From positions 496,001-560,000 of the forward strand of contig MQVO02000010.1 of the NCBI GenBank assembly GCA_001986395.2: a stretch of 64,000 nt of DNA. The letters run 5' to 3'. The notes under the pieces are model-generated. The model searched no databases and was not told the DNA's origin. It saw nothing but the letters and a program-made list of their open reading frames with translations. Origin of the DNA: Irpex lacteus. Lineage: Eukaryota; Basidiomycota; Agaricomycetes; Polyporales; Irpicaceae. Positions 1-10,990 of this stretch are shown here, in pieces. The translations under genes and the position numbers were made by a program. How positions within the stretch are numbered: the first letter of the stretch is position 1; each line of letters opens with the position of its first letter.

Positions 1-249
1 GAGGAAGAGGCAGCGAAGAAAAAGACAGGGGAAATTTCAACCGTACGCTTTTTATCATCTCAATCAACTATACGTCGCACTGATTGCTCTTGCACGCTAT
101 ACAGAAATTATACCGATAGTGGTCCAATATTCTATTACCACTTGGGTGAATCCTATGACTTTCCTGGCGATTCCGATACCATCAATACATCCGAAGATTT
201 CCAACCGTACGAAACGGACTTTAGACAAACATTTTTGTTCGATATAACC

Positions 250-1222
250 ATGGGTATCTCCTGGAGGCATCTCCCTATCAATCTGCGATACCAGCTGCAC
301 AAATCCTTTGCTGCTACCCTAGTCCCTAGTTTGCTCGCTCAACAGCAGGCTAAGACTAGTCCCCCCGCACGCATTCCCCCTGAGCTTTTCGAGCACATCT
401 TATTCTACACAGACACACGCCGTGGCCCTTATGATACGGGTGGTGACGAATATCCGCGATCTCTTCGACGGCGCTGGGGAGAAGACCAATTGTGCGATGT
501 AAAGGCATGCTCGCTTGTATGTCGTCACTGGGCTAACCTGTGCAGGCGGTCAATTTTCCGCGATGCAGTCCTCTGTTTATGGCGATCGGAAGATATTGAC
601 GTACTGCTACAATACGCAACTGGAGGTTGCTCAAACCTCATACCAGTACACCAGCTCATCAGCGGGCTCAGCGTCAGTCAGGGACGTTACGTCTCAAACT
701 CATTCCTCCATCGGATACATATTCTCACTCACATCAATACCAACCTTCAGTTAGAAGAGCTGACATTATCCGGTCCTATTCCGCACCGTGTTCAAAAACT
801 CGGTACGCCTCACTGGAGTGTGCCACCGTCTATTGCCATTCCATCTTCCTTATTGCCGTTCGCCAGCATCGCAGTTAGCGACATCCACCTCCCTTCTTTC
901 AAGCATGTCGTGAAGTACATAATGTATCTCTCATGCGCGAGAGAAGCCCTTAGTTTCGTTGATATGACGTGGAACAACTCGGATGCCACGCACGTACCAC
1001 CCCCACGATTTCTTCGGACCAGCCGCAAAAGAAGCTCAACTCCTTGGATAACTGCACACCGGTGCACTGATAATTTGCGTCTCTGCCTATACGCGATGAT
1101 GGCCGGATCTGGTTGTCTACTACACGGATTACCCGATGGCGAAGTATACTGGGCGCTCTCGCTAATGACATCCCTCGGCCAACTATACTACGCATCCATC
1201 AAGGAATGCGACATAATATGGG
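250..1222 (+). CDS. F-box protein, 5' part (exon 1; gene split by retrotransposons)
   Basis: This is the N-terminal part of a probable SCF ubiquitin-ligase substrate receptor. From the first in-frame ATG (250), residues 41-105 carry an F-box-like stretch (PPELFEHIL, then CSLVCRHWANLCRR), typical of the large basidiomycete F-box families. The frame is open from the left edge of the window, so translation could begin in an upstream exon; 250 is the only in-frame ATG seen. The exon ends at a GTAATT donor (1223). The remaining 22 nt before the copia LTR plus 43 nt beyond its right end form a 65-nt intron that joins in phase to 25766. With exons 25766-26281 and 26337-26398 the protein would be 516 residues. 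A 24.5-kb intron is unlikely to splice well, so the gene may be silenced or truncated. The F-box call is by motif; the substrate is unknown. Confidence 0.78.
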
Positions 1223-1244
1223 GTAATTACATGGTTGATTGGTT

Positions 1245-1632
1245 TGTTGTAATTCGATTTCTCGACGTTCATCGGGCATGGACATTATTATTTCGTTTTG
1301 CGCGTGAGCGCTTCCTTTCTTATTCAGGCAATCGTCTTTGTGGCGTTCCTATACAGTTTTGCTTACCTAAGCGCGTCGCACATCGAGCGCCGCGCGTCGT
1401 GTCGACGACCTCAGTTCTCTCGCTATCGTTCGAGGTTCTGAGGTACGCCGTTTTATACTCTTTCATGCTTGTATACAATAGGACTCATGTAACGTAGTTT
1501 AGCTTCGCTTTCCGCGTACTTTACAGGTCCGTATACGTCAATTTATTAGTTCTCTCGCTATCGTTCGAGGTTCTGAGTTTAGCTTCGCTTTCCGCGTACT
1601 TTACAGACGGTGCCGCTCGTAACCCCACAAAA
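1245..1632 (+). repeat. LTR A, left (388 bp)
   Basis: It begins TGTTGTAATTCG and ends CCCCACAAAA, so the 3' end is not the usual CA. The boundary is fixed by the TGGTT duplication on both sides. Two motifs occur twice inside it: a block containing CTCTCGCTATCGTTCGAGG (about 1414 and 1553) and a block containing TAGCTTCGCTTTCCGCG (about 1500 and 1578). Identical in sequence to 25330-25717 as far as I can read. Confidence 0.95.
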
Positions 1633-1650
1633 GGTTATGAGCCCCGCGCT
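1633..1650 (+). other. Primer binding site of element A (half-tRNA type)
   Basis: The bases directly after the left LTR begin GGTTATGAGCCC. The reverse complement contains CTCATAA, the anticodon loop of initiator methionine tRNA, followed by CC. This is the priming mode known for Drosophila copia and yeast Ty5, where a 5' half of tRNA-iMet cut in the anticodon loop primes minus-strand synthesis. There is no complementarity to a tRNA CCA end here. Confidence 0.75.
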
Positions 1651-1713
1651 CTAATCACTTCCGGTATCCGCTTCTAATCAAGTACACGAATCCCACCTTG
1701 TTCTATTCCCGCT

Positions 1714-4700
1714 ATGACGACCATCTACCCGGCTCGCAACCAAGGCGCTCCATCTGGTTCCAACCGTCTTCTCGACATCCCAGCATTAGAGGACGACGGT
1801 TCAAACTTCCAAACCTGGAAAGCGCGAATCACCATGGTTCTCGAGCTCCGCGGTCTCATGGAGCACGTCACAGGGACTGCCGCGCCTTCTGACCCAAACG
1901 ACGCCGTCGCTGTCGCTGAACACGGGCGCCTCGCGAAAGAAGCTCGCGCGCAGATCTTGCTCACGCTCAGGGACGAGCCGCTCAACGGTGTTCTCTACTG
2001 CACTACTGCTAAGGAGGCCTGGGAGAAGCTGCATGTACGGTACGAGGGCACAGGTAAGCAGACTATCGTTCTGCTCCTCACCGACCTCTTCCGCGGCACG
2101 TTTTCGGACGACTCCCCCCTCGAGCCACAGCTCAATGCCATGCGCCAGAAGGGCTACATCCTCTCCTCCCTCGGTCAACCTCTCGACGACGCTGTCATCG
2201 CCTCCGCCATGATCATGTCTCTCCCCGCTTCCTATTCCGTCCTCTCCACCATCCTCATGTCGTCCACCGACAAACCTTCCACCGAAGCCGTCATCAGCGC
2301 TATCCTCATGGAGGAGAAAATGCGCCGCGATCCTTCTCAGGTCGCTCTCGTCGCTCGGTCCGGCAAAGGCAAGGGGAATCCGAAGGACAAGAAGAAGAAG
2401 GAGAAGCTTGACGTGCGGTGCTTGTACTGCAAGAAGCTCGGGCACGTCACCGATGATTGCAGGAAGATGAAGGCTGACCAGGAGAAGGCCAAGAAGGCTA
2501 AGACGAAGGAAGGCGAGCACGCTAAGGTCGCCGCTGCCGACGCTGACGCCTCCGATGACGACCACCCGTTCCGTATCTTCATGGCTAGCGGTGGCTCTCA
2601 TCTCGACATCTCTTCCAAGTGGATCGTCGACTCCGGTGCCTCCATCCACATGACCTCGCAGCGACGCTGGTTTGCTAACTACCAGCCTCTCGCCACCCCC
2701 ATCCAAGTCTGGCTAGGCGATGAACGTGCTATCTCTGCCGTCGGTGTTGGACGTGTCGGCGCCAACCTTCGTGTTAACGGTACCACCGCTCCCTCCATCT
2801 TCTCCGACGTCTACTACGTTCCAGACCTCAACGGCAACCTTCTCTCTGTCTCTCACCTCACGAAGAAGGGCTTCAACGTCGAATTCAAGGACAACTCTTG
2901 CCGTATCCTCAGCTCAGGCAGCAAACTCGTCGGTTTCGCTCCTCGCTCACACGGTCTCTACGTCCTCGACTCTACACCCATCACTCCTCCTCGTGCCTAC
3001 GTCGCTTCAGTGGGCGACTTGCCTCTCCATTCCTCCACTTCCGCCTTCGCTCTCAAAGCTCACGCTGCGCCTATCTCCAAGGCAGACCTCACCACCTGGC
3101 ACCGTCGACTTGGCCACGTTAACGCGGACTATGTCCTCAAGATGGTGCGTGAAGGTATGGTCGAGGGCATGGATATTGTCGGTGACACCTCTCGTCATCG
3201 CGATGTCTGTGTTCCCTGCCTAGAGGGCAAACAGTCACGCCTTCCTATCCCCAAGGAGGCTGACTCGAAGAGCACGAGGGTGTTGCAGCGCGTCTTCTCT
3301 GACGTCTGCGGTCCCATGGAGACGTCTACTCCTCACGGCCATCGCTATTTCGTCCTCCACCTCGACGAAGCCTCCCACCACGTCTCTGTCACCCTCATGA
3401 AACACAAGAGCGAGTCTGCGCAATGCACCAAGGACTTCTACGCTCGTTCTGAGGTACGAACTGGACAACGTGGCGAGTTCTTTCGCAGTGACGGTGGAGG
3501 CGAGTATGGATCCACGGAGTTCGAGGCCTGGCTACGCCAGAAAGGTATTCACCACGAGAAGACCAACGCCTACACGCCGCAGCAGAATGGCAAGGCTGAG
3601 CGTATGGTCCGCACGATCGTCGAGATGGCCCGCTCTCTCCTCAACGAGGCAAAGCTTCCTAAGAAGTTCTGGGGGTACGCAGTTCTCTACACTGCTCACA
3701 TCCTCAACCTCCTTCCTACCCGCACCCTCGTCCGTCAAACTCCTCACGAGGCATACACTGGCAACAAGCCGTCTGTCTCCCACCTTCGCGTCTTTGGATG
3801 CAAGGCCCACATCCACATTCCAGATGAGAAGCGTCGCAAGCTCGATCCTAAATCTCTGGAAGGGGTTTTCCTAGGCTACGTCGAGAACAAGCAGTCATAC
3901 TACGTTCTCGACAGGAAATCTGGGCGCATCTACGAGTCTAGAGATGTTGTCTTCGACGAAGGACCAGGCTCTCCCTCTGACCACGTCATTATCGATCCTG
4001 ACGACACCTTCGATGTCTCCCCCTCTCCTGACATCACCATCTCTCCCTCTCCTCACGACACTCCACCTGCGGCTGAAGCTGGCAAGGATGAGTCGTCAGA
4101 AGCATCTCCGGATGTGGAAGACGAGGATTCTAAGTCGGATGAAGTCACTGTGCGTGCACCCTCTCATTCTTCTAAGGATGACGTTGCACCTGCACCTGCT
4201 GCAGACCGTGGACCGGTTACTCGTGCACGTGCTCGTCGTGTTCCTGCACCTAGCGGAACAAGGCAGCCGTATCCTGTTCCTATCCCTCCTCCTGAACTCC
4301 GTCGTTCAACTCGCAGTCGCAAGGCGCCTGATCGTGACGACCACCCCAAGTTTAACTTGGACTCACGTGACAAGGCGTCTATCCAGGCTGTTCAGGAGCT
4401 AAAGGAGGCAGAACAACAACAGGATCAGCACTCAGACGTGCCGGAGACTCCAGAGGACGACGAGGACGACGACTTCCACGATGCCGCAGACGTCAGCTTC
4501 ACCGCCAACCAGCACGCCCTCAGAGCCTCTCTAGACGAGCCGCCTCAGACCTATGCTCAGGCTATGGCGCGTCCAGACGCTCTTGAGTGGAAGTTGGCTT
4601 GTGTTGCTGAACTTCAAGCCTTTGTCAAGGCTGAGCTCTACGACGAAGTTCCCAAACCACGTGACCGCACACTTGTCGACTGCCGTTGGGTCTTTGCCAT

Positions 4701-5722
4701 CAAGCGAGGACCGGATGGCGAAATCGTGAAGTACAAGGCACGTCTTGTGGCCAAGGGCTTTACGCAGGTCGAGGGCGTCGACTACACCGAAACCTTCGCG
4801 CCAGTATCCAAATTCACCTCCATCCGCGCTATTCTCGCCATCGCTGCCCAGGAAGACCTCGAGGTTCACCAGATGGACGTCAAGTCTGCCTTCCTCAATG
4901 GTCAACTCTCTGAGGAGATCTACATGAAGTGTCCTCCTGGCTTCCAGGCTGACGATGCAGTTGTTTGGAAGCTGAAGAAGTCTCTCTACGGGCTGAAGCA
5001 GTCTAGCCGTGAATGGTACAAGCGTCTCTCCAAGGAATTTGCCGACTTAGGTTTCACCCGCTCTCAGCACGACCACGCCGTCTTCTACAAGAAGGAAGGT
5101 CCTCACTTTGTCATCTGTGCCGTCTACGTCGACGACATGCTCCTGGTCTGCAAAGACCTTAATCTTATCAACCGTCTCAAGCGTGACTTTAAGGCTCGCT
5201 TTGAGATGACCGACCTGGGCGAAGCTCGATGGATCCTCAACATGGAGATCATCCGTGACCGTCTCAGGCGCACACTCGAGCTGTCCCAGAGACAGTTCTC
5301 TAAAACGATTCTCGATCGCTTTGGTCTTGCCGACTGCCGTCCAGTTTCTACTCCGATGGATGCAAACAAGCTCGTCAAGCTCACCGAGGCCGAACCCGAG
5401 GTCGACATCAAGGTCTACCAGTCTATGCTTGGTTCTCTGATGTATGCCATGATTGGAACGCGTCCCGACCTTGCGTATTCAGTGGGCGTACTCAGCAAGC
5501 ACGCAGCTACTCCAGGCCGTGACCACCTCCTCGCTATCACCAGAGTCTACCGCTACCTTCAAGGTACCAAAGACCTCCGTCTCACGTACCGTGGTTCCAC
5601 CTCGCAGGAACGTGACTCCATTGCTCCTGATCTCATTGGCTATGTCGATGCAGACTGGGCTTCTGACGTTGACGACCGTCGCTCTATTACTGGGTACGCT
5701 TTTATGCTCTCAGGCAGTGCGA
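1714..5722 (+). CDS. Element A copia Gag-Pol polyprotein, N-terminal 1336 codons
   Basis: A single-frame copia polyprotein starts at ATG 1714, 81 nt after the left LTR. Gag occupies about residues 1-230. A CCHC knuckle (CLYCKKLGHVTDDC) starts near residue 236, and the aspartic protease motif WIVDSGAS near 303. A GAG-pre-integrase zinc-binding stretch (HRRLGH...CVPC) lies near 465-505. The integrase core starts near 530 with D in FSDVCGP, D in RSDGGGEY and E in NGKAERM. Reverse transcriptase follows, with YVDD near residue 1138, then the start of RNase H (YVDADWASD). No internal stop or frameshift was seen. The frame is cut at base 5722, between two codon positions, by element B. The reading resumes in phase at 24934. 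Unspliced reading runs into B and stops at once. Confidence 0.95.
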
Positions 5723-5958
5723 TGTAACCCCACCGTAGGGTTACCACGTGTTCGTATTCCTATTTGGGAAATAGTCCGTTTCACCGCGCGCCTCCTTCGT
5801 TGGTCTCCTCAGTCCTTTACTGAGGTCCCGACGAAGGTACGCTTATTTTACTATTATTTACATGTATCAGTCCTTTACTGAGGTCCCGACGAAGCTATCT
5901 ATCAGTGCTTGTTCCCGTTCTCTCCATTTGAGTGTTTCCGGCACCTCGCCGGCTTCCA
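5723..5958 (+). repeat. LTR B, left (236 bp)
   Basis: Begins TGTAACCCC and ends GGCTTCCA (canonical TG..CA). The first 25 bases hold the inverted repeat GTAACCC/GGGTTAC. A 27-bp block with CAGTCCTTTACTGAGGTCCC occurs twice about 60 bp apart. Matches 24693-24928 base for base as read. Confidence 0.95.
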
Positions 5959-6127
5959 CTTTTTTTTGAACGCCGGACAAAACGCTGACCGACTTCTGCG
6001 TCCGCGCTCGACATCAACGCGGAAGTATCTCAAGTCGAATCTAGCTACCCATCGTCAACCGAATCTCAACTTTAATCACCCACAACTCGGACACGCGACC
6101 GTACAACAGGCCTCGACGACCGTGCGC
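5959..6127 (+). other. Element B leader (left of element C insertion)
   Basis: This is 169 bp of B between its LTR and the insertion point of C. It starts with CTTTTTTTTGAACGCCGGAC. No TGG-type primer site complementary to a tRNA CCA end is visible. The bases TTTGAACGCCGGAC are complementary to what a tRNA T-arm (CGGCG then TTCAAA) would look like, so priming from an internal tRNA fragment is possible but speculative. From 6076 the frame that leads into B gag is open but contains no ATG. Confidence 0.4.
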
Positions 6128-7219
6128 TGTCGAGATCAGAAAATGAGATTGCAAGTGCAGCGGCCTGGGATACGTAAGACGACTGAGACGCGGTAAGTGT
6201 TATGGTACCAGGCAGAGCAAATAGATATGTGGTGTAGAGTTGGATGGGAAACGGAAGGGGGAATCGAAGTGGGTGTGTCTAGCACTACGCCTAGCGATGA
6301 GTAGCTCTGGGACTGGTGAACACGAAGGTCGGAGTGATGTCTACGATACGCAAGCCTAATCTCTTCTGCCGAGAGTCGATGGACCAGACGTTAGGTCGAT
6401 CTATCCCGGTCGTTCGTGTTGGGGAGTGAAAGACCTTTAGACAGGAACTATAGACTATGAGAAGGTGGGTTTAGAGTTGAGAGTAGAGTGAGAGAGTAGA
6501 GGGAAGAAACAAACAATACCCTGGATCAGACTAATACGATACGATACCTGATACGATGAACGACTACGGCTGAATCCTCACGAGTACTTGATACTAGCAG
6601 CGTAATAGACAGCTCCCTTCGCAGCTCTGTGCGCCTGATGAGTGTCTACTTACGTGATAGCTATCAAGCAACCAAGGAGTTCTGAAAGGCTAACCCGCTC
6701 GTGGAGTTACACCTAAGCTATAGACGTAAACGTACGACTGAACGTTCCTACTAACTGACTCGGTGGGTTCTAAATGCTTCCTCTGAAGTTGCTTGGATTC
6801 TGGGGCAGGAAGGCCCCTCTATTTATATGTACAGGAAGTCATGTATCTACTAGCATAGCCTCAGGGATCTGTATCTACAATGGCCGTGACAACGCTGTGC
6901 GTTGCCGATATGAAACACGTAACAAGGTGGGGATGACATAGGTTTGCTGTGCAATGTGTTCCGGAATGTTCTGCAGCATAGCCACAGTGCATAGCCTCAC
7001 GTATGCTGACTCATTTGGTTGCCGGGGATGCAGAATGACTCATAGGTAGCGCACAGCCACATCGTAGCCTGCGCATAGCTTCACATATCCATGCATAGCT
7101 TTGCACAGCCTCATCGTGACCTAGGTTACTGGTGGGGTCTAGGAGTCCGGTTGGGTCTGCTGAGTCTCAGTAGTGAGTTTGCACATGTAACCAACACATT
7201 ACGAAGTAATGGCGTTACA
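6128..7219 (-). repeat. LTR C, left (3' LTR of the - strand element, 1092 bp)
   Basis: On the + strand it begins TGTCGAGATC and ends GCGTTACA. It holds a cluster of short CATAGC-type repeats around 6970-7110. Pol of C stops 30 bp from it (stop at 7250-7252). Identical to 19245-20336 as read. Confidence 0.95.
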
Positions 7220-7249
7220 TCCGCGGGGCACTTGAAATTGCAACTGTCC

Positions 7250-10200
7250 TCAGTTGCTGTCAGAGTCAGAAGTGTTGGAGTGATAAAATTCTACATCCAA
7301 TTCTTCTTCTGAATCTGAGGCTTCATCCTGAATCATATCATCTTCATCCTCAATGTCTTCTGCCAGTTGAGCTAAACGGGTATCATCTCTGGACAGGTAG
7401 GGCAGTAGACGTTGAGCAGCAACACCTTGCCTCATAACGGCTCCATCTAGTTCCTTCAAGACATAGGATCCGCCTCGAGTTCGACGAACAACTTCGTAAG
7501 GGCCTAAATACCGTGGTGAGTATTTCTTGTCTAGACTCTTGTCCTTAGCACTGTTACGCATGATCACTAAGGTTCCTGCTTCAAGATCATCTGTCCACAG
7601 AGTCCTTCGGTAGCGTAACTCAAACTGTTGCTTGGACTTGAAGCGATGTCTACGGAGGGTAGCAGCGGCTTCTTCTAAGTCTTTATCTCGTTTCTGGAAC
7701 TGCTGGATGCGTAGCGCAAGTAGGTCTTCGGAACTCATATTGGAATGAAATCCTGTAACCATAAGTGAGGCTTCAGTCAGATCAATAGGCAGAACTGGTG
7801 ATGTTCCGTGTAGTAGATAGAAAGGTGAATAACCTGTTTGGCGTCGTGTAGTACACTTGTCAGCGAAGAAGGCCATGTGAACTTTGTCTGGCCAATCTGC
7901 AGTTCTTCCTTTGCATGCTTTAAGGATGCTTTGGCGAATTGTGAAGTGTCCTCGTTCAACTACTCCATTGGCTCTTGAGTTATATGGAGAAATTGTAATG
8001 CGGGGTAGGCCGTATCTGTCCATGAGCTCGGTAAATGCTCCTTGAACTTCAGATCCGTTGTCTGTTGTGACTTGTCCAACGGCTCCATATCGGCAGAGGA
8101 TTTCTTCAAAGAAGAACTTGGCTAGGGTTGTGGCTTTCAAGTTACGTAACGCGCGCCCTTCTGCAGCTCCTGTTAAGTCGTCACGTGCGGCAACAATATA
8201 CTCAAACTTGTTAACCTTGGGCATATACATAACATCGACGTGAATCTTGGCAAAGACAGTGGTGGGGGTCGATACCATCAATGGAAGCTGACTTCTACGA
8301 GTAGTCCATAGTTGGCACTCATGACACGATTTGATATGCTGCTTGATGTCGTCAAACATAGTAGGCCAGTAGAACCTTTCTTTGCAGGTTTGCATGACAG
8401 CGTATTGTCCGCGATGTCCTAATTCCTCATGCAGTTGTTCCAAAATTTGTTGCCTTTTGTTTGCCCGCAGGATAACCTTAGTTGGCAGCTTTTGGCCTTG
8501 GCGTCTGAACATTGCTCCGTCTTTTACGAAGAAACGCTGGGCTTTCCTCATGAACTGTCGCTTTGTTTGCTCAGTATCATGTGCGGGTGGCAATTGAAGA
8601 GTAGTAAGGAACTTGAAAATATCTGCAAGCACCTGGTCTTTGGGTGACAATAAGACATATGAACTTTGGCGGAAAGAATGGTCATAACCATCATGCGAGT
8701 ACTGGGTGTGACTTTGGGTATAGAGCGCAATATCATCGAGCCATGCATCATCTTCGCTTTCAACTTCTTCGTCATCTGCTAGTTCTCTGCGTGACAAGGC
8801 ATCAGGTCCTTTGTGACGTTCCGCAGGTACATGGATGAGCTCAAAATCGAACAGAAGGATTCCTTGAATCCAACGATTGATAGTAGCATTGGGCTGCAGG
8901 TCAGGCTCATTGAGCATTCCCTTAATATACTTGGCATCTACTTCGACCTGAAGAGACTGAACTCCTATGAGGTAGAGTCTGTATGCGCGGAGTGCTCGGT
9001 ATAAACCATATAGTTCGAGTTTAGGCTGGGAGTAACGTGATTCACGCTCGTTCATGGGGATAGAACCGTAGCGTGCTGGCCTCTTCTTCTTCTCGTTGTC
9101 GTACTGAGAGAGAATAAAGCCTACAGCCATAAAACTGGAGTCGACTGATAGAACTACAGGTAGAGCAGATGTGTAATCAATGGGGCGTAACGCAGGTGGT
9201 GACGTAATAGCAGCTTTGAGTGCATCAAAAGCTTGTTGTCTGCGATCATCCCATTCAAATTCAACATCATGGCGTACAAGCTCTGTGAGAGGTCGTGCTA
9301 GCTGAGAGTAGTCCTTAATCCAGATTCGGACGGTTCCGCATAAGCCTAGGAAACCTCGTACGTCCTTTACTGTTTTAAGTGTGGGCCACTTGAGAATCTT
9401 CTCTATTTTCTGCTCATCAGGTAAGCGTCCTGCTGGGGTACATTTCTGTCCAACAATCAGAACCTCTGACTGACAAAGCTGAATTTTTCCTGGTGAGAAA
9501 GTTCCTCCGGCATGTCCTACTCTATGAAGAATACGATGAACATCATTGGCATGTTCCCAAATGAACCGACGTATGCCTGGGTTCTGGGGAATAACTTCGG
9601 GATTACCGTTGACGTCAGGGTAGGTTGAGGACGGACCTTTGATAGGCAAGTCATCAATGAATATGTCTGCGATGTGCGGGATCTCATCTTGGAGGATAAA
9701 CGTCATACATGCCTGGAACTCAGCTGGTGAATTTGTGAAACCGGTTGGTAGTGATGTAATGCGTAACAATCCTAACGGTGTCAGGAAAGCGGTCATATCA
9801 CGACTTTCGGGGTGAACTTTGCGAGCATCAAAGCCCCAGTATAGGTCAAACACTGAGTAACATTGACGGCCAGCAAAAGGTTCCACAAAATTGTCTAAGT
9901 TTGGCGGTAAACCTGCGTCTCGGATAGTGACTTTGTTGAGGGGTTGCAAGTCATGGACTAGACGTAACTTCCCACTCTTCTTGAGAACACAGAACCAACG
10001 TGAGCGGTATGATGACTGGCTTGGTTCGTAAACGCCTGCAGCTATCTTCTCCTTCAGTAGTTCAACAACCTTGTCTTTGATTCCTGGTGGTATCGGAATG
10101 TTGGTGAAGGCCCAAGGTACGTGAGGTACTACTGGAATGATGTACGGAGAGAAGTAGTCTTCACGGAATGATCCGCGTTGGCTGTCTTCGAATACAAAGC

Positions 10201-10990
10201 TGTACTGATTCAGTTTGAGAATATGAACGAATAACTTCTCCTCTTCTGGTAAGAGAAAGTTGTCTGGGTTGACGTTCATTTCTTCTAAACGTTCCTCAGT
10301 AAGACGTCCTCCTGGATCTGGGACAAACACAGGTGGGTGGTACGGCAGCGGCGGCAGAGAGTTAAGCGGGTCTTCAGGAAATTTACGTATAACTCGTGCA
10401 TCTTCTGGGAATACAGCGGGTACTGGTTTGACTTTCCTGTCAACGCGCTTATACATAGTGAACGAATCTGCGTCTTGCGTAAACGTATCTGCATTCTGCG
10501 TAAAAGAATCTGCATCTAGCGTGAACGAATCTGCATTTTGCGTAGACAAGTCTGCGGTTTGTGGCTCCGTAGTAGTAAGAATCCGAGATGCACTGCACTT
10601 CCAAGCGGAGTGTACCTCCTCCCCGTCAATACAGATGACGACCTCGTCATCTTCGAGATCGGCGAAAGCATCGTGCATCGAGGTTGTAAAGTACAAGGGA
10701 GCTTCATCATCATCAAATCCATCAACGAACTTGGGCGCAGCGTAATTACAATAAATCGGTGAAGCGAACTCCTCCTCATAATCATAACGAGTGTGAGCAT
10801 GCGAAGACGAGCGAAATGTTTGATCATCTTGGTCTAAATACTCCGAAAGGGCGGGAGGGAGGCTAGACATAGGTGACGGATGACAATCAACATTAGGCGT
10901 GAGCAAGCATGAAGGGTGATGTGACGGAAAAGAATGGGCTTGAAAATCGGCACTCGGGGCGTCAAAGTACTGAGCTGAAGGTGAAAACAT
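7250..10990 (-). CDS. Element C Pol: reverse transcriptase, RNase H, integrase
   Basis: Pol of element C. From the ATG at 10990 the product is 1246 residues. The first 300 or so are acidic and variable and include five 7-residue repeats of the ADSFTQN type. Reverse transcriptase has VHDLQPLNK, FDLYWGFD, LPTGFTNSP and the catalytic FIDD box (about 9650-9660). RNase H follows (LSVDSS near 9150, then HVPAERHKGPDALSRR). Integrase has an HHCC zinc domain (HEELGHRG...CHECQ), then D in HVDVMY, D in TTDNGSE and E in VVERGH. It ends in a GPYEVVRR-type C-terminal domain with no chromodomain. The frame is open far upstream, to 12952, overlapping the gag ORF by 887 nt in the +1 register. The true start may therefore be a frameshift product rather than ATG 10990. 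Confidence 0.88.
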   Translation of the reverse strand: MFSPSAQYFDAPSADFQAHSFPSHHPSCLLTPNVDCHPSPMSSLPPALSEYLDQDDQTFRSSSHAHTRYDYEEEFASPIYCNYAAPKFVDGFDDDEAPLYFTTSMHDAFADLEDDEVVICIDGEEVHSAWKCSASRILTTTEPQTADLSTQNADSFTLDADSFTQNADTFTQDADSFTMYKRVDRKVKPVPAVFPEDARVIRKFPEDPLNSLPPLPYHPPVFVPDPGGRLTEERLEEMNVNPDNFLLPEEEKLFVHILKLNQYSFVFEDSQRGSFREDYFSPYIIPVVPHVPWAFTNIPIPPGIKDKVVELLKEKIAAGVYEPSQSSYRSRWFCVLKKSGKLRLVHDLQPLNKVTIRDAGLPPNLDNFVEPFAGRQCYSVFDLYWGFDARKVHPESRDMTAFLTPLGLLRITSLPTGFTNSPAEFQACMTFILQDEIPHIADIFIDDLPIKGPSSTYPDVNGNPEVIPQNPGIRRFIWEHANDVHRILHRVGHAGGTFSPGKIQLCQSEVLIVGQKCTPAGRLPDEQKIEKILKWPTLKTVKDVRGFLGLCGTVRIWIKDYSQLARPLTELVRHDVEFEWDDRRQQAFDALKAAITSPPALRPIDYTSALPVVLSVDSSFMAVGFILSQYDNEKKKRPARYGSIPMNERESRYSQPKLELYGLYRALRAYRLYLIGVQSLQVEVDAKYIKGMLNEPDLQPNATINRWIQGILLFDFELIHVPAERHKGPDALSRRELADDEEVESEDDAWLDDIALYTQSHTQYSHDGYDHSFRQSSYVLLSPKDQVLADIFKFLTTLQLPPAHDTEQTKRQFMRKAQRFFVKDGAMFRRQGQKLPTKVILRANKRQQILEQLHEELGHRGQYAVMQTCKERFYWPTMFDDIKQHIKSCHECQLWTTRRSQLPLMVSTPTTVFAKIHVDVMYMPKVNKFEYIVAARDDLTGAAEGRALRNLKATTLAKFFFEEILCRYGAVGQVTTDNGSEVQGAFTELMDRYGLPRITISPYNSRANGVVERGHFTIRQSILKACKGRTADWPDKVHMAFFADKCTTRRQTGYSPFYLLHGTSPVLPIDLTEASLMVTGFHSNMSSEDLLALRIQQFQKRDKDLEEAAATLRRHRFKSKQQFELRYRRTLWTDDLEAGTLVIMRNSAKDKSLDKKYSPRYLGPYEVVRRTRGGSYVLKELDGAVMRQGVAAQRLLPYLSRDDTRLAQLAEDIEDEDDMIQDEASDSEEELDVEFYHSNTSDSDSN
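10451..10555 (-). repeat. Five 21-bp coding repeats in element C Pol
   Basis: Exactly 105 bp, five 21-bp units, encoding ADLSTQN, ADSFTLD, ADSFTQN, ADTFTQD and ADSFTMY. It lies in the N-terminal acidic extension of Pol upstream of reverse transcriptase. Imperfect tandem amplification is visible at the DNA level. Confidence 0.85.

Noticed and set aside
1801..2706. 301-codon open frame on the - strand
   Set aside because: It is antisense to the copia Gag-protease region, Leu/Glu/Gly-rich, with no family features; a shadow of the real frame.
7091..7312. Small + strand ORF in LTR C
   Set aside because: Lies in the LTR and the antisense of Pol; duplicated only because the LTR is.
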